Assembly: GCA_030141605.1 (NCBI GenBank)
Contig: JAQGDQ010000636.1
Span: 1 to 64,000 of the forward strand
From: Tubiluchus corallicola
Taxonomy: Eukaryota; Priapulida; Priapulimorpha; Priapulimorphida; Tubiluchidae
Reading direction: 5' to 3'
Length of the DNA stretch: 64,000 nucleotides
Part shown: in pieces, positions 14,433-25,319 of the stretch
Position numbering within the stretch: position 1 is the stretch's first letter
Layout of the letters: the number at the start of each line of letters is the position of its first letter
Notes under the pieces: generated by a model
Database searches by the model: none
The model's input: only the letters and a program-made list of their open reading frames with translations
What the model was told of the DNA's origin: nothing
Position numbers and translations under genes: made by a program

Positions 14433-16131
14433 TATGTGTTCTTAAATGTACTGTCAAGTTACCTGCCTGAGCAAATGCAGCTTTGCACTGACTACACTTA
14501 AATGGCCTTTCTCCAGAGTGAACTCTTAAATGAACTTTTAGAGCACTAGTCTGAGCAAATGCAGCATCACACTGATTACATTTAAATGGTTTATCTCCAG
14601 AATGGATTCTTAAATGTGCTTTTAGATTATGTGCATAAGCAAATGCAGCCCCACACAGAGAACACTTAAAAGGTTTTTCTCCTGTATGAGTCCTTGAATG
14701 TACTCTCAGAGCACTTCTCTGAGCAAATGCAGCATCACACTGATTACACTTAAATGGTTTTTCTCCAGAGTGGATTCTTAAATGTTCTTTCAGAGTACTT
14801 CTCTGAGTAAAAGCAGCAGCGCACTGATTACATTTGAAAGGCTTCTCTCCAGTGTGAATTCTTGTGTGTACTTTCAGTCCTCCTGCCTGAGCAAATGCAG
14901 CATTGCACTGAATGCACTTGAATGGTTTCTCTCCAGTGTGATTTCTTAAATGTACTTTTAAGCCATCTGCCTGAGCAAAAGCAGCACCACATTGACTACA
15001 ACTGAATGGATTTTCTCCAGTATGAATTCTTAAATGTTTTTTCAATCCATTTGTATGAGCAAATGCAGCATCACACTGATTACATTTAAATGGTTTTTCT
15101 CCAGAGTGGATTCTTAAATGTTCTTTCAGAGTACTTCTCTGATCAAAAGCAGCACCACATTGACTACAACTGAATGGATTTTCTCCAGTATGAATTCTTG
15201 AATGTTTTTTCAGCCCATTTGTATGAGTAAATGCAGCATCACACTGATTACACTTAAATGGTTTTTCTCCAGAGTGGATTCTTAAATGTTCTTTCAGATG
15301 ACTTCTCTGAGTAAAAGCAGCATCACATTGACTACATTTGAAAGGCTTCTCTCCAGTATGAGTCCTTGAATGTACTGTCAAGTTACCTGCCTGAGCAAAT
15401 GCAGCTTTGCACTGACTACACTTAAATGGCCTTTCTCCAGAGTGAATTCTTAAATGCACTTTCCGAGTATATGCACGAGTAAATACCGCATCACATTGAC
15501 TACACTTGAAAGGCTTCTTACTAATATGAACTTGTGAAGGCAATTTCACTGCGCTTGACATAGCAGATATGATTCTGCGTGATTGACATGATTCTTGCAT
15601 GGAATTAGCTACGTTGTGAATGTCTTTAACAACAGGATCAGAAAGAGAAGTCTGAAAAGATAGCAGCTCCTTGCATTCTTTGTTCACATTTGCGAAAAAT
15701 TTATCATCTGCTAAATCTTCCACAGCATGAGCTAAAACACCTGGTTCAGTTTTTATGAAGTCATTAACAGGTATCACTTTCTTGTCTATCGTGTCTCCAC
15801 TCAAACAATTTCCTGCTGTATTCACTTCAGCAATGTATTCACTATTCATAAGCAAAGGTTTAAGTCTTCCATTCCTTTGTGAAGTTACATCAATGCTACT
15901 GTTATCTATGTTACCTATTTTCACATCAGGTTCAGTTTTTACAGAAGTTTCATGTCCTTGACTGTCACACTCTTCTACTTTGCATTTGTTGATGTTTATT
16001 TTCACTGATTCAGCATCACTTTCGGTTTTTACAGGAACATTGTCAGTTTGCACCTTAACATCTGTGGATTCATCTAAAACATCACTTTCAATTTTCACAA
16101 ATCCAGGAACTACTTGTACTGCCTGATCCAT
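14413..16131 (-). CDS. Poly-C2H2 zinc-finger protein, gene B (13 fingers, 572 aa)
   Basis: A paralogue of gene A with the full N-terminal region of about 207 aa: the MDQAVQ start, psi-K-x-E motifs (VKIE, VKTE, VKTEP, IKTEP), an acidic linker and little predicted structure. Thirteen 28-aa C2H2 fingers follow, with linkers including the variants SGEKP, TGENP and SGDKP. Start chosen at 16131 as in genes A and D. The frame opens further upstream (to 16173) only across the candidate intron acceptor. The last finger ends NGEKTF and stops because of the same extra A as in gene A, and seven fingers continue in the +1 frame (13839-14432). Unlike gene A, its upstream flank (16208-16700) is intact, so it is the better candidate for the expressed parental copy. 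Role inferred as nuclear DNA-binding regulator, with unknown target. Confidence 0.85.
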   Translation of the reverse strand: MDQAVQVVPGFVKIESDVLDESTDVKVQTDNVPVKTESDAESVKININKCKVEECDSQGHETSVKTEPDVKIGNIDNSSIDVTSQRNGRLKPLLMNSEYIAEVNTAGNCLSGDTIDKKVIPVNDFIKTEPGVLAHAVEDLADDKFFANVNKECKELLSFQTSLSDPVVKDIHNVANSMQESCQSRRIISAMSSAVKLPSQVHISKKPFKCSQCDAVFTRAYTRKVHLRIHSGERPFKCSQCKAAFAQAGNLTVHSRTHTGEKPFKCSQCDAAFTQRSHLKEHLRIHSGEKPFKCNQCDAAFTHTNGLKKHSRIHTGENPFSCSQCGAAFDQRSTLKEHLRIHSGEKPFKCNQCDAAFAHTNGLKKHLRIHTGENPFSCSQCGAAFAQADGLKVHLRNHTGEKPFKCIQCNAAFAQAGGLKVHTRIHTGEKPFKCNQCAAAFTQRSTLKEHLRIHSGEKPFKCNQCDAAFAQRSALRVHSRTHTGEKPFKCSLCGAAFAYAHNLKAHLRIHSGDKPFKCNQCDAAFAQTSALKVHLRVHSGERPFKCSQCKAAFAQAGNLTVHLRTHNGEKTF

Positions 16132-16162
16132 CTTTGCAAATCCGGAGATGAAGGACATATTT

Positions 16163-16207
16163 CTGTAAAACAAGAAATTAATTGAAGAAACTTCCAGTAT
16201 TGCTTAC
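16163..16207 (-). other. Candidate 45-nt intron in the 5' UTR of gene B
   Basis: Minus-strand GTAAGC donor at 16207 and TTTTACAG acceptor at 16163, at the same place as the 44-nt candidate in gene A. Confidence 0.5.
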
Positions 16208-16704
16208 CAACAAATGACAAAACGTCAAATTTAGTGACACAGTCATTTTTACTTTGAATTTAATTCACACCAATTTACCACTTTAACTACAAAAGTTCTC
16301 AAGCATTAAAACATTTTTTTAAAACAGCAGCATGCAATCAGCATATTTTATAGCAACAATTTATGTGCACAATGTTTAAATAATGATTGGTGTTCTGACA
16401 GCAGAGCAAAATCAAGCAATGCACATGACCTTTGACAGACTGCTGACATTCACAAAATGTGCAGACTTATTAAGTTTTGCGACGTTTAAACCATAGCCTT
16501 TGAGGTGACTGCCATTTTGAAGTTTGTTAAAAAACAGCCTTCATGAATTCTAAATTTGATAGAGAAACACATTGACAGAGAGGGTTATCTATAGTTGTAC
16601 TGAAAAGTTTTTTATTGGTTCTTAATTTTGGACATTTTGTGAACCAACAATCAGCTGCTTTTGAATGAGAAAAAAAAGTATTATAAAACACTTATAAATG
16701 ATCA
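16208..16704. other. Upstream flank of ZNF gene B (possible promoter region)
   Basis: Unique sequence of about 500 bp between gene B and the next satellite array, absent upstream of gene A. A promoter or first exon is expected here for a minus-strand gene, but I see no clear TATA box or initiator. Confidence 0.45.
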
Positions 16705-17015
16705 CATGGAAAAGTCTACTTCATAAGTAAGACGTTAGCTTTGTATTCTGGGAAACATTTCAAATCCAGAATCCCAGGAAAAAATCTAGTTCATAAGTAA
16801 GTATGTATTGTGCGAAACATTTCAAATTCAGAATCACAGGGAAAAAACTACTTCGTAAGTGGGATGTTAGCTTTGTATTGTGGGAAACATTTCAAATCCA
16901 GAATCACAGGGAAAAATCTAGTTCATTAGTAGGACATTAGCTTTGTATTGTGGGAAACATTTCAAATCCAGAATCACAAGGAAAAATCTACTTCATAAGT
17001 AGGAAAATAGCTTTG
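16705..17015. repeat. 61-70-bp tandem satellite, copy C
   Basis: About five units of the satellite seen at 1-735 and 9012-9240. Confidence 0.9.
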
Positions 17016-18563
17016 TAAGAAAAACAGACAGGTCAGGGAAAATCTTGCTCACGCTTTTTTCCTGTTCTGCCCAAACTGTTACTGGATTTCTAATTGTGTT
17101 CTTTCTTCTTCTTTCTCTCATTGTTCTCTGAATTTTGACAAATATTAGGTAATTTGTATTAGCATTGAAAAATCAAAAAGCAAATTAATAAAAAGTAATG
17201 GCTAATATCTAACACAATTCAAAAGGACTGTAGAAAAGCTTATCAATGAATCATGAAAAATAAAAAGTTAGTAATGTAATAAATATATATTACACATAGT
17301 ACATAATACATATAATAATATGTCAAATATATTATATAATGCATTTAGTATTATATATATATATATATATACATAGATAGATAGATAGATAATATACAAT
17401 ATATATAATGTATTAGCATTATATGGCAATAACAATGTTGCAAGTTATTACAAGCCAACAGTTAGTCATTAACTAAAACTAACACGGTATAATTAATTTT
17501 AATTATGGAAATTTTTGTATATTTTTGTTACTAAAGTTAATTATCGCATTTTCTACTGTTAGTTTTAGTTAGTTTTAATCAGTTAACTGCTGGTTTGCAA
17601 TGATTTGTTCATCACCATTGCTATTCTTAACTATTCACACAACTATCTTCATGTTTGCTTTTTACCTTGATCACTTTTTATGCATTTACCTGGATCCCAG
17701 TTTTGTTTAAACTGCGGTACAAGTTACGAGAAAATGTGTTATTTATCCGACATTTATGTCGTCATTATATCTAAGCATTTTATGTCAGATTGGCCATTTC
17801 TTGAGGTATTACACGACTCCTTTTAGGCTGTGGAATCGGTACATTAAACCCCTCACCCTGATTCCAACTTATAGGATTTAAGATCCAACCCCAACTCCTA
17901 AAATTTAGGAGCCCCATTTCTGACTCCTGCCTTTAAGTAATAATTTGTAGCACTCTCAGTATTTAACTACACTGGCAACAATCTACTAGCAGCCTCAATT
18001 AACTAATGAAAACAACGTGATACTGATAATTTTTCAATTCTTATTCTAATATCTATTCATATAGATTAACATGCATTGGAATTTTATAATGGGCCTATAA
18101 AAATATACCAATAATAATTTTCTAATGATTTTAGCCAAGCCACCATAAACCAAATTCTGTAAATAAACAATATATAAGGCCAGTGTTTATAGGACTCCTA
18201 TAGTCGTACGCTGTCCTCGCACACTTTCTTCTATTCAAATGGTTTCATTAAAGGCTAATTTGTGTTCTATCACAGTGTGTGAAATAAAGACGTATTATCT
18301 TATGTAAGCACCTACTACGTAAATGCTACAAATTTAAAGAACCATATCCATTTAATAAATTCGCTTTACTTTTATAACTAAATTCTGCCTTCGACAGATG
18401 AGCTTGCAAGCACCGCATAGGAAAAGTTTGAAAACGAACAAGGAACAGAACTTTAACAAAAACAGTTTAGCAAGGCGGGCAACCTTAATTAAACGCATGG
18501 ACTTGTGCAGTGATTCAGAGATATGCAAATTCTTTTCAGACTGCATTCTTTTAAAACCCACTA
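17016..18563. other. AT-rich spacer of duplication copy C, no gene
   Basis: Collinear with 736-2310 of copy A, with an (AT)n/(TAGA)n microsatellite at about 17345-17393. No coding potential seen. Confidence 0.7.
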
Positions 18564-18990
18564 GGCATCTTTGATGATTACGTACCTAATTTTATGAATT
18601 ATTACTACTAGTACTACTGTTATTTTATATTTTGTATATTGTATATTATATTTTCAGTGTTGCTGTTGTTGCATCTTTGATGATTACGTACCTAATTTTA
18701 TGAATTATTACTACTAGTACTACTGTTATTTTATATTTTGTATATTGTATATTATATCTTCAGTGTAGTTGTTGTTGCATCTTTGATGATTACGTACCTA
18801 ATTTTATGAATTATTACTACTAGTACTACTGTTATTTTACATTTTGTATATTGTATATTATATTTTCAGTGTTGCTGTTGTTGCATCTTTGATGATTACG
18901 TACCTAATTTCACGAATTATTACTACTAGTACTACTGTTATTTTATATTTTGTATATTGTATATTATATTTTCAGTGTTGTTGTTGCTAC
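18564..18990. repeat. 106-bp minisatellite, four copies, only in copy C
   Basis: Units start at about 18564, 18671, 18777 and 18883, each with 'gcatctttgatgattacg', 'actactagtactactg' and a 'tatattgtatattatatt' run. Copies A (about 2310-2400) and B (about 11330-11410) carry this segment once, so the amplification followed the triplication. Confidence 0.9.
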
Positions 18991-19264
18991 CATTATTAAA
19001 TTGTTTTACAATCAACATTAATAGTGATACAATTATTATAATTTTATCAATGCTTTAGTTTGCGACTTTTGAAATTTTCAATGAACAGTTAAAAACAAAC
19101 ACAAGCAATATTTGTTATACAAGCAAAATAAAGATAATTATAAAAACTTAATATTGCGTTTTTTGTTGTACCTCCTCACTTTCCATTTACGAAATTTGAA
19201 ATTTATAGCATAATTTTCAGTTCTAAAATTTATAGTTAACTTCTTGGAAAAGAGAATGCAATTC

Positions 19265-19611
19265 ACTTGTGTTGATAGTAACTAGCAGTGTACTTCAAGG
19301 TTCGGAATTAGGTCTGTGTTTATTTGTGATATTTGTAAATGAATTGCCTAGTTTGTATGAGAAATTTTTCACGGCTTTTTGCAGACGACAGCAATATGGT
19401 CAGAATATGATTCCTTTACCAGCTGTAGTGACATTCAACTGGACCTAAAAGGGCTCTACGATTGGGCAGTTGAAAATGGTATGCAGTTCCATCTCAGCAA
19501 GTTTAAGGTTGTATCTGTGGCAGCATAATATGAGTATAAATTCACAATGTGTGATGCAAGTGAAATTCTGGCATAACTGATTTTTTGTGTTTGTGAGAAC
19601 GACCTGTGATT
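19265..19611 (+). pseudogene. RT remnant, copy C, 5' part
   Basis: Same decayed RT block as at 2690 and 11690, split at 19611 by the insertion of another LINE. The 3' part resumes at 21136. Confidence 0.7.
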
Positions 19612-21096
19612 AACACGAACTTTTATCAAAACATTGGTTTGGCTTCCGTAAACACCATTCAACCATTGACGCCTTAATACACACAACAGAAAATTGGAGA
19701 CATAGTTTAGACAAGAAGCAATACATTTTAGCAGCATTTTTGGATTTAACTAAAGCATTCGATAGCATTAATCACGAACTACTTTACGATAATTTAAAAC
19801 AAATCGGATTAGATTCGATATCGTTAAAACTTGTACAAAATTATCTCAAAGATAGACAACAACGAGTAAAGTTAGATACAAACAACTTTTCTGACTGGGC
19901 CACGTTAAACAGAGGTATACCGCAAGGAACACTACTAGGTCCGTTATTATTTTGCCTATATATAAACAACATATCCAGTGTATTAAAACACTTACGAATA
20001 ACGCAATACGCTGATGACACTACAATCTACATAGCCCATGAAAATGTCCAAACTGCAAAAAATTATTTAGAAGAAGATATGAAAAATATAAATATGGCAT
20101 TTAGTCATTACAAGCTAAAAATGAATAATGACAAAACAGAATTCATGATACTGTCACCATCATTAAATACTAATGATGCATCATCAACCACTTTGGCAAT
20201 AGATAATGCTGTAATCAAACAAACTAACAATGTTAAATTCCTGGGCATACAAGTAGACAATAATCTTTCATGGGATGAACACTTTAATAACATATACACA
20301 AAAATGGCATCTAGCACATCATATCTCCGACAAGTTAAAGGGCAACTAACAAAGGAAACTAAGACACTAATATATAAAACTTTAGTTCTTCCATACTTCT
20401 TATATGGATGTACGCTACTTCAAAAAACCAAAAGAGAAAATTACTTAAAATTAAATCTCCTTAAAAACTATGCATTGAGATTGATAGCTGGGTACTCATA
20501 CAAACATAAGTCAGGTAGACAAAAATTCAAAGCTTCAACAACTAACCTGAGAAAAACTTTAAAATTCCCAATATTTGAAGCACACAAAGAATATTTTACT
20601 CTGCTTTTTATATTTAAATACATTAACAACATCAGCAAACCATTCCAGAATAACAGATTTACTTTTTATTCCAGAACAAGCAATCTAAAACAAATTAGGA
20701 CAAATACACACTATGGAACGAACTCTGTAATCAAACAAGCAATTTTACTTTGGAATTCTCTACCATTACAGGTTAAACAAATCAAGTCCCTATCAGCATT
20801 TAAAACAAAATTAAAATCAATAATATTAACCAGATGTGAAATACCATCACACCAGTACGACAACATACACACTAATTCAGAATTCATATACCTAAGGCCA
20901 TATTAATTAAATCATGTTTTTTTTTTCATTTTTTTTGTGCATAGTTGTAAATATGTTTGATTTTATTCGTCATTACTGCGCAGTAGTTTAGATTGCACTG
21001 ATGCATTTGCCTTCAGCAGTGTAAGATTTATTAACACTGATTGATTATCTCTCGATTATCTATACGATTATCAATGTATTTTAATGGCAAATAAAG

Positions 21097-21134
<38 letters not shown>
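19612..21134 (+). mobile_element. 5'-truncated LINE with (TA)n tail, inserted in an older RT remnant
   Basis: An insertion of about 1.5 kb relative to copies A and B. It contains an open RT-coding segment, a 3' UTR of about 190 bp, 'aaataaagatta' and a (TA)n tail. The filled site reads 'gacctgtgatt' on the left and 'attcctagataataaac' on the right. Copy B has the empty site 'gacctttgattatttctag'. Any target-site duplication is only a few bases. Confidence 0.88.
19614..20906 (+). pseudogene. Partial reverse transcriptase of the inserted LINE (430 aa, no stops)
   Basis: The frame is open from the truncation point at 19614 to the stop at 20906. Recognisable RT blocks: 'WFGFRKHHSTIDAL' (motif 2a), 'LDLTKAFDSINHELL' (motif A with catalytic Asp), 'GIPQGTLLGPLLFCLYIN' (motif B), 'QYADDTTIY' (motif C, YADD), 'KLKMNNDKTEFM' and 'NVKFLGIQVD'. 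The C-terminal part ends with the 'LWNSLP' signature common in Jockey/CR1/L2-type elements. It lacks the endonuclease and the N-terminal third of RT, so it cannot mobilise itself. The intact frame points to a recent insertion. Confidence 0.88.
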
Positions 21135-21135
<1 letters not shown>

Positions 21136-21139
<4 letters not shown>

Positions 21140-21395
21140 CCTAGATAATAAACTATTTAATTTTAAAGATCACCTAACTAAAATTATAAAGAATGCTAGA
21201 CAAAACAATGTCTTAATGGGAAGCACTTTCCAAGTATGTAGATTAGCTTATGGCACTTGTGCGATAAAAAATGAAGAATTAATGGAACATACATAGCGAT
21301 CCCAGTCGAACATGTTCAATTGAGAGCTTTGTATGTTTTAGTGAAACTAATTAGATGCACACTATCAACATCATCCACCGAAATTTATAATGCCT
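21136..21395 (+). pseudogene. RT remnant, copy C, 3' part
   Basis: Resumes after the LINE insertion with 'LDNKLFNFKDHLTKIIKNA', collinear with 3040-3285 and 12050-12300. Confidence 0.65.
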
Positions 21396-21556
21396 ATAAC
21401 AGGGCTGTTAGATAACATTAATGTAATGAGGAACCAGGTGTTGATTATAGGCTAATTTAATATGCACGGAAGTGGAGTGTACAGTGGAAGAACTATTTAC
21501 CTCAAAAGTTGCATTTATAACTATTGCAGATATACTACTACTGCTGCTGCTACTAC

Positions 21557-24053
21557 AGGGAACATGAACTCAAACGGACTTCTACTGCTAGAATTTTGTG
21601 CCAGGATGGAGTTCTCTGTGACTGGAAGCTTCTTCAGGCTTCACGATAGGATGAAGACTACATGGCAGCATGCACGGTCCAAGCACTGGCATCAACTTGA
21701 TCACATCTTGGCTTGTAAGAAAACCATGAGTGACAACAACATCCGTGTGACCAAAGCAAGTCTAACTGCAGACTGTTTCACGGATCACAGATTGGTGGTG
21801 TGCAAATGTTCATTCATGCTACAGAAACCTGCTCGCCCTCAGCGTCCACCAAAGAGGTTCAATGTCGAAGTTGACGAAGGCAAAGAATCCAAACTGCAAG
21901 TTTATCTTGCCAATGTTTTGAGTGATTGTAGACCATCTTGGGATGAAACCAAGGAAATCTTACTCAACAGTGCAGAAGCTGTGTTCGGTAAACAAGGAAA
22001 TCGCAACCGAGACTGGTTCAACGAGCTTGAAATCAGTGCACTAGTCAAGGACAAGAAAAACAGGCGTGAGCTCAGAAATAATATCCGACTTATGAAGAAT
22101 CAGTGGTTCCAGGACCGAGCCAATGAAGTTGAAAGACACGCCCAAATGAAGAATTTCCGGGAATTCTACGCTTCTCTTAATGCCGTTTATGGTCCGACAT
22201 CGCGTTGCAACCATCCTATCAAATCTAATGCTGGTGACACTCTCAACTCATCCAATGATATCCAGAATCGTTGGATGGAGCACTTCAGCACTTTACTGAA
22301 TCAAACTACCGACGCTGACTTTACTATCTTGGAGGAAATACCTCAGTTACCAGTCATCGACGAGATGGATGGACTAGTCACCCTCGAGGAACTCAAGTAC
22401 TCTATTCGCCGTATCAAGCGACGGAAAAGCCCTGGACCTGATGGTGTCCCACCAGAGGTTATCATCCATGGCGGTGCTTCTCTCCAGAATCATCTTTTGG
22501 AGCTCTTCAATGTTATTTGGAGGACTGGTGATATGCCTCGTGACTTTGTCAATGCTAACATCACCATTTTGTTCAAAAAGGGTGATCGCAGTGATTGCGG
22601 TAACTATCGTGGCATTTCCTTACTCAGTGTTGTCGGAAAGCTTTTTGCAGACATTCTTCTCGTTCGGCTGGACAAGATTTTGGAGCGTATCTACCCAGAG
22701 TCTCAGTCAGGGTATCGACGGGATCGCAGTACCATTGATGGTATTTTTACGATTCGTCAGCTGATGGAGAAAACGAGAGAGCATAGAACATCAATGCATA
22801 TTGCCTGTATCGACTTTACAAAGGCATTTGACAGTGTCAATCGCGAACTGCTGTACAAGGTGCTTTCAAAGTGTGGATGCCCGGATCGATTTACAAGTAT
22901 GGTAAAAGCTCTGCACACTGATATGCTAGCGCGTCTCTCTGTCAATGGCCAGCTTAGTGATCCTGTAGAATACAACAGCGGTGTGAAACAAGGCTGCAAG
23001 TTAGCTCCATCTCTTTTCGGACTTTTCGCTGCAGTCCTTTTGCAGGTAGCCTTCGGCAGACTTGGCTCGACGAAGAGCATTCATGTTCGATTCAGATATG
23101 ATGGAGACATTTTTGACCTACATCGACTCAAAGCAAGGACGAAGACACGAATGATGTTCCTGCATGAAGCGCAATATGCCGATGACATAGCTATCTTCTC
23201 TGACAACCCGGAAGACCTTCAGGATCTCATCGACATTTACAATGAAACTGCAAAGAGAATGGGACTGCGCATTAACAAAAGCAAGACTGAGACAATGAGT
23301 GTCGGCTCTAGCGACAGTGTCAATTTTATCATTGACGGAGAACAGCTTGGAAGTGTGCAACGGTTCAAATATCTCGGAAGTTACATCTGCTCAGATACTC
23401 GATTGGATACTGAGCTTCATGCAAGAACTAATGCTGCAGCCAGCTCTTTCGGCAGTATGAGGAAACGTGTCTTCGATAACCATGACCTTACCATCGCCAC
23501 TAAACTGCAGGTGTACAAGCAATGCATCATTCCGCAGCTTACCTATGGTCAGGAAACGTGGACACTATCAAGATCAGGTCAGGTCTCTTCGTGCGGTTCA
23601 GCAGAGACATCTGCGTCACATCCTTCGTATTTGCTGGGACGACTATGTGCCAAACGAAGACATGCTGGCTCGTGCCAAGATGGAAGATATCGAGGTTACG
23701 CTTACTAAGGCTCAACTTCGGTGGTTTGGGCATGTGGTCAGAATGAACTATAAGAGACCGACAAAGGCCCTTCTTCATGGAGAACTAACCAGTGGCTCTC
23801 GCAGTGTTGGTCGTCCTCTCCTTCGCTTCAAGGACAAGATGAAGTTCTCTCTGAGGAAAGGTGGAATGTTGGACAAGCTGCCTTTCGCAGTTCACGACCG
23901 TCCTGCATGGAGATCCCTAGTCAACAACTGTGCCGAAAAACTCGATGAAGAAAGACGGATGCTTGGATATGCAAGAAGGTTCAAGTCGTGGATAAGAGAC
24001 GGTTTCATGGACATCTGACTCGCACTGATTTAGCCGTATCGGCTTCGACATTG
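21557..24053 (+). mobile_element. 5'-truncated RTE-like LINE inserted in a (TAC)n tract
   Basis: About 2.5 kb beginning inside the endonuclease region directly after a short CTA/CTG tract and ending, only about 35 bp after the ORF stop, in (TAC)n. Copies A and B have only the trinucleotide tract here. The very short 3' UTR and simple-repeat tail fit RTE-group elements. Classification within non-LTR elements is inferred, not proven. Confidence 0.87.
21558..24018 (+). pseudogene. Endonuclease (C-terminal) plus reverse transcriptase of the RTE-like LINE, one frameshift
   Basis: Reading from 21558, about 670 aa in one frame, then about 145 aa in the +1 frame to 24018. The shift lies near 23572-23582. 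Blocks in order: APE-type endonuclease C-terminus ('RSKHWHQLDHIL', then 'TDHRLV' with the catalytic His), RT thumb and finger region ('RRKSPGPDGVPPEVI', 'NYRGISLLSVVGK', 'ESQSGYRRDRSTIDGIF'), motif A 'CIDFTKAFDSVNREL', motif B 'GVKQGCKLAPSLFGLF', motif C 'QYADDIAIFS', 'GLRINKSKTETM' and 'FKYLGSYI'. The C-terminal tail contains 'LRWFGHVVRM'. The 5' end (start codon, N-terminal endonuclease) is missing. Only one visible lesion besides truncation, so the copy is young. Confidence 0.87.
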
Positions 24054-24055
24054 TG

Positions 24056-24116
<61 letters not shown>

Positions 24117-24122
24117 AACTAT

Positions 24123-24161
<39 letters not shown>

Positions 24162-24165
24162 CACA
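24054..24165. repeat. (TAC)n microsatellite at the LINE 3' end
   Basis: About 110 bp of TAC triplets with one 'aactat' interruption. It may be both the LINE tail and the surviving half of the target microsatellite. Confidence 0.95.
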
Positions 24166-25319
24166 ACAAATGGATCAAAAAAGCTACGATTAGTAATAAT
24201 TTTTTTATTACACACAATTGGATACACTGAAAGGTATTTCAAACCTGAAAGCTAATTTAATTCAAAACCTCCACAAATGAGGTTGCAAATACTTGCTGTT
24301 ACAGGTGTATTGACCGTGGCAAATGTGCACGATAGCATGAGAAACGAATAGCCGCCATGTTAGAAAGATTTCCTTTAAAGCAAGAAATCGGATAATTTCT
24401 GGTGTTAGTGGAAATGACTGTGAATTTATTAATAATTATTTATGATATTTTTCGTTGCTACGTTATAGGGTCAACTGAAATATCGGTGAACAGGAATAAT
24501 ATTGTTGCTGCCAAGTGAATTAAGCTGCATTAATTTTATTTATAGTGTTTTGTTTTACTGCTTGCTAGAATTTTGGGTTTACGTCAGATGTTCATAGGTG
24601 TATAGCGTAAGTGATTAGCAACATTGGTATTGAAAATGTAACATGTTGCGCTGCATTTCTGCGAATTTAGCGCATGCGTAGTAGCACAGCAGCGGTATAA
24701 TATTGTCTAGCTCGGTAAACAGCGTCAGACACTCGTAGTATTTGAGTGTTCTAGCTATCAGTTTTTTTAAGTTGCTTTTGAATGTGTTTTTTGTGTCATT
24801 TTCTGCAAGTTCATATTAATCTGTTTTTGGTCTCAATTAGTGTTTATTTATTTATTTATTTTATTCACACCCAATAATAAAATAGGGTCTGTAATAAAAA
24901 CAATATGTGTGTTTGTAAACCAATGAAATAGTTTGTAGTAATGGTTGCTATAGACTTTGTAAAAGTGCATTGAAGTTAAATGTAAATCGAGGCTCTTTTA
25001 GCCGAGGATCTAGGATTGACAATAGAAAAATGGCTCCTTTTGTGTTAGTTGATATCGAAGTTTAAAAATACAAAGTTTTTCGCTATTGAATTAGTAATAT
25101 TTAAGGAGTTAAATAGAAAAAGGGTTATAAAATTATAATTAAAATTAATTTTTTATTAATTTAAAGCAATTACTTGGCAATTTGATGCTAGAATATAAAA
25201 TTATAACATATTCGAGCCAATTTTTGATGCTGTACAACTTTGAAGTATCATAATGCAATGAACCTATAAGTGAGCTACAAGATTTACTAATTGGGCAGAA
25301 TGAAATTCAATTGATCACG
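24166..25319. other. Intergenic DNA, no gene seen
   Basis: Not collinear with the duplication copies, so copy C ends at 24165. AT-rich, with no coding-like frame. The stretch 24620-24740 is the least AT-rich part and could belong to the promoter or first exon of gene D, but nothing specific supports that. Confidence 0.5.
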
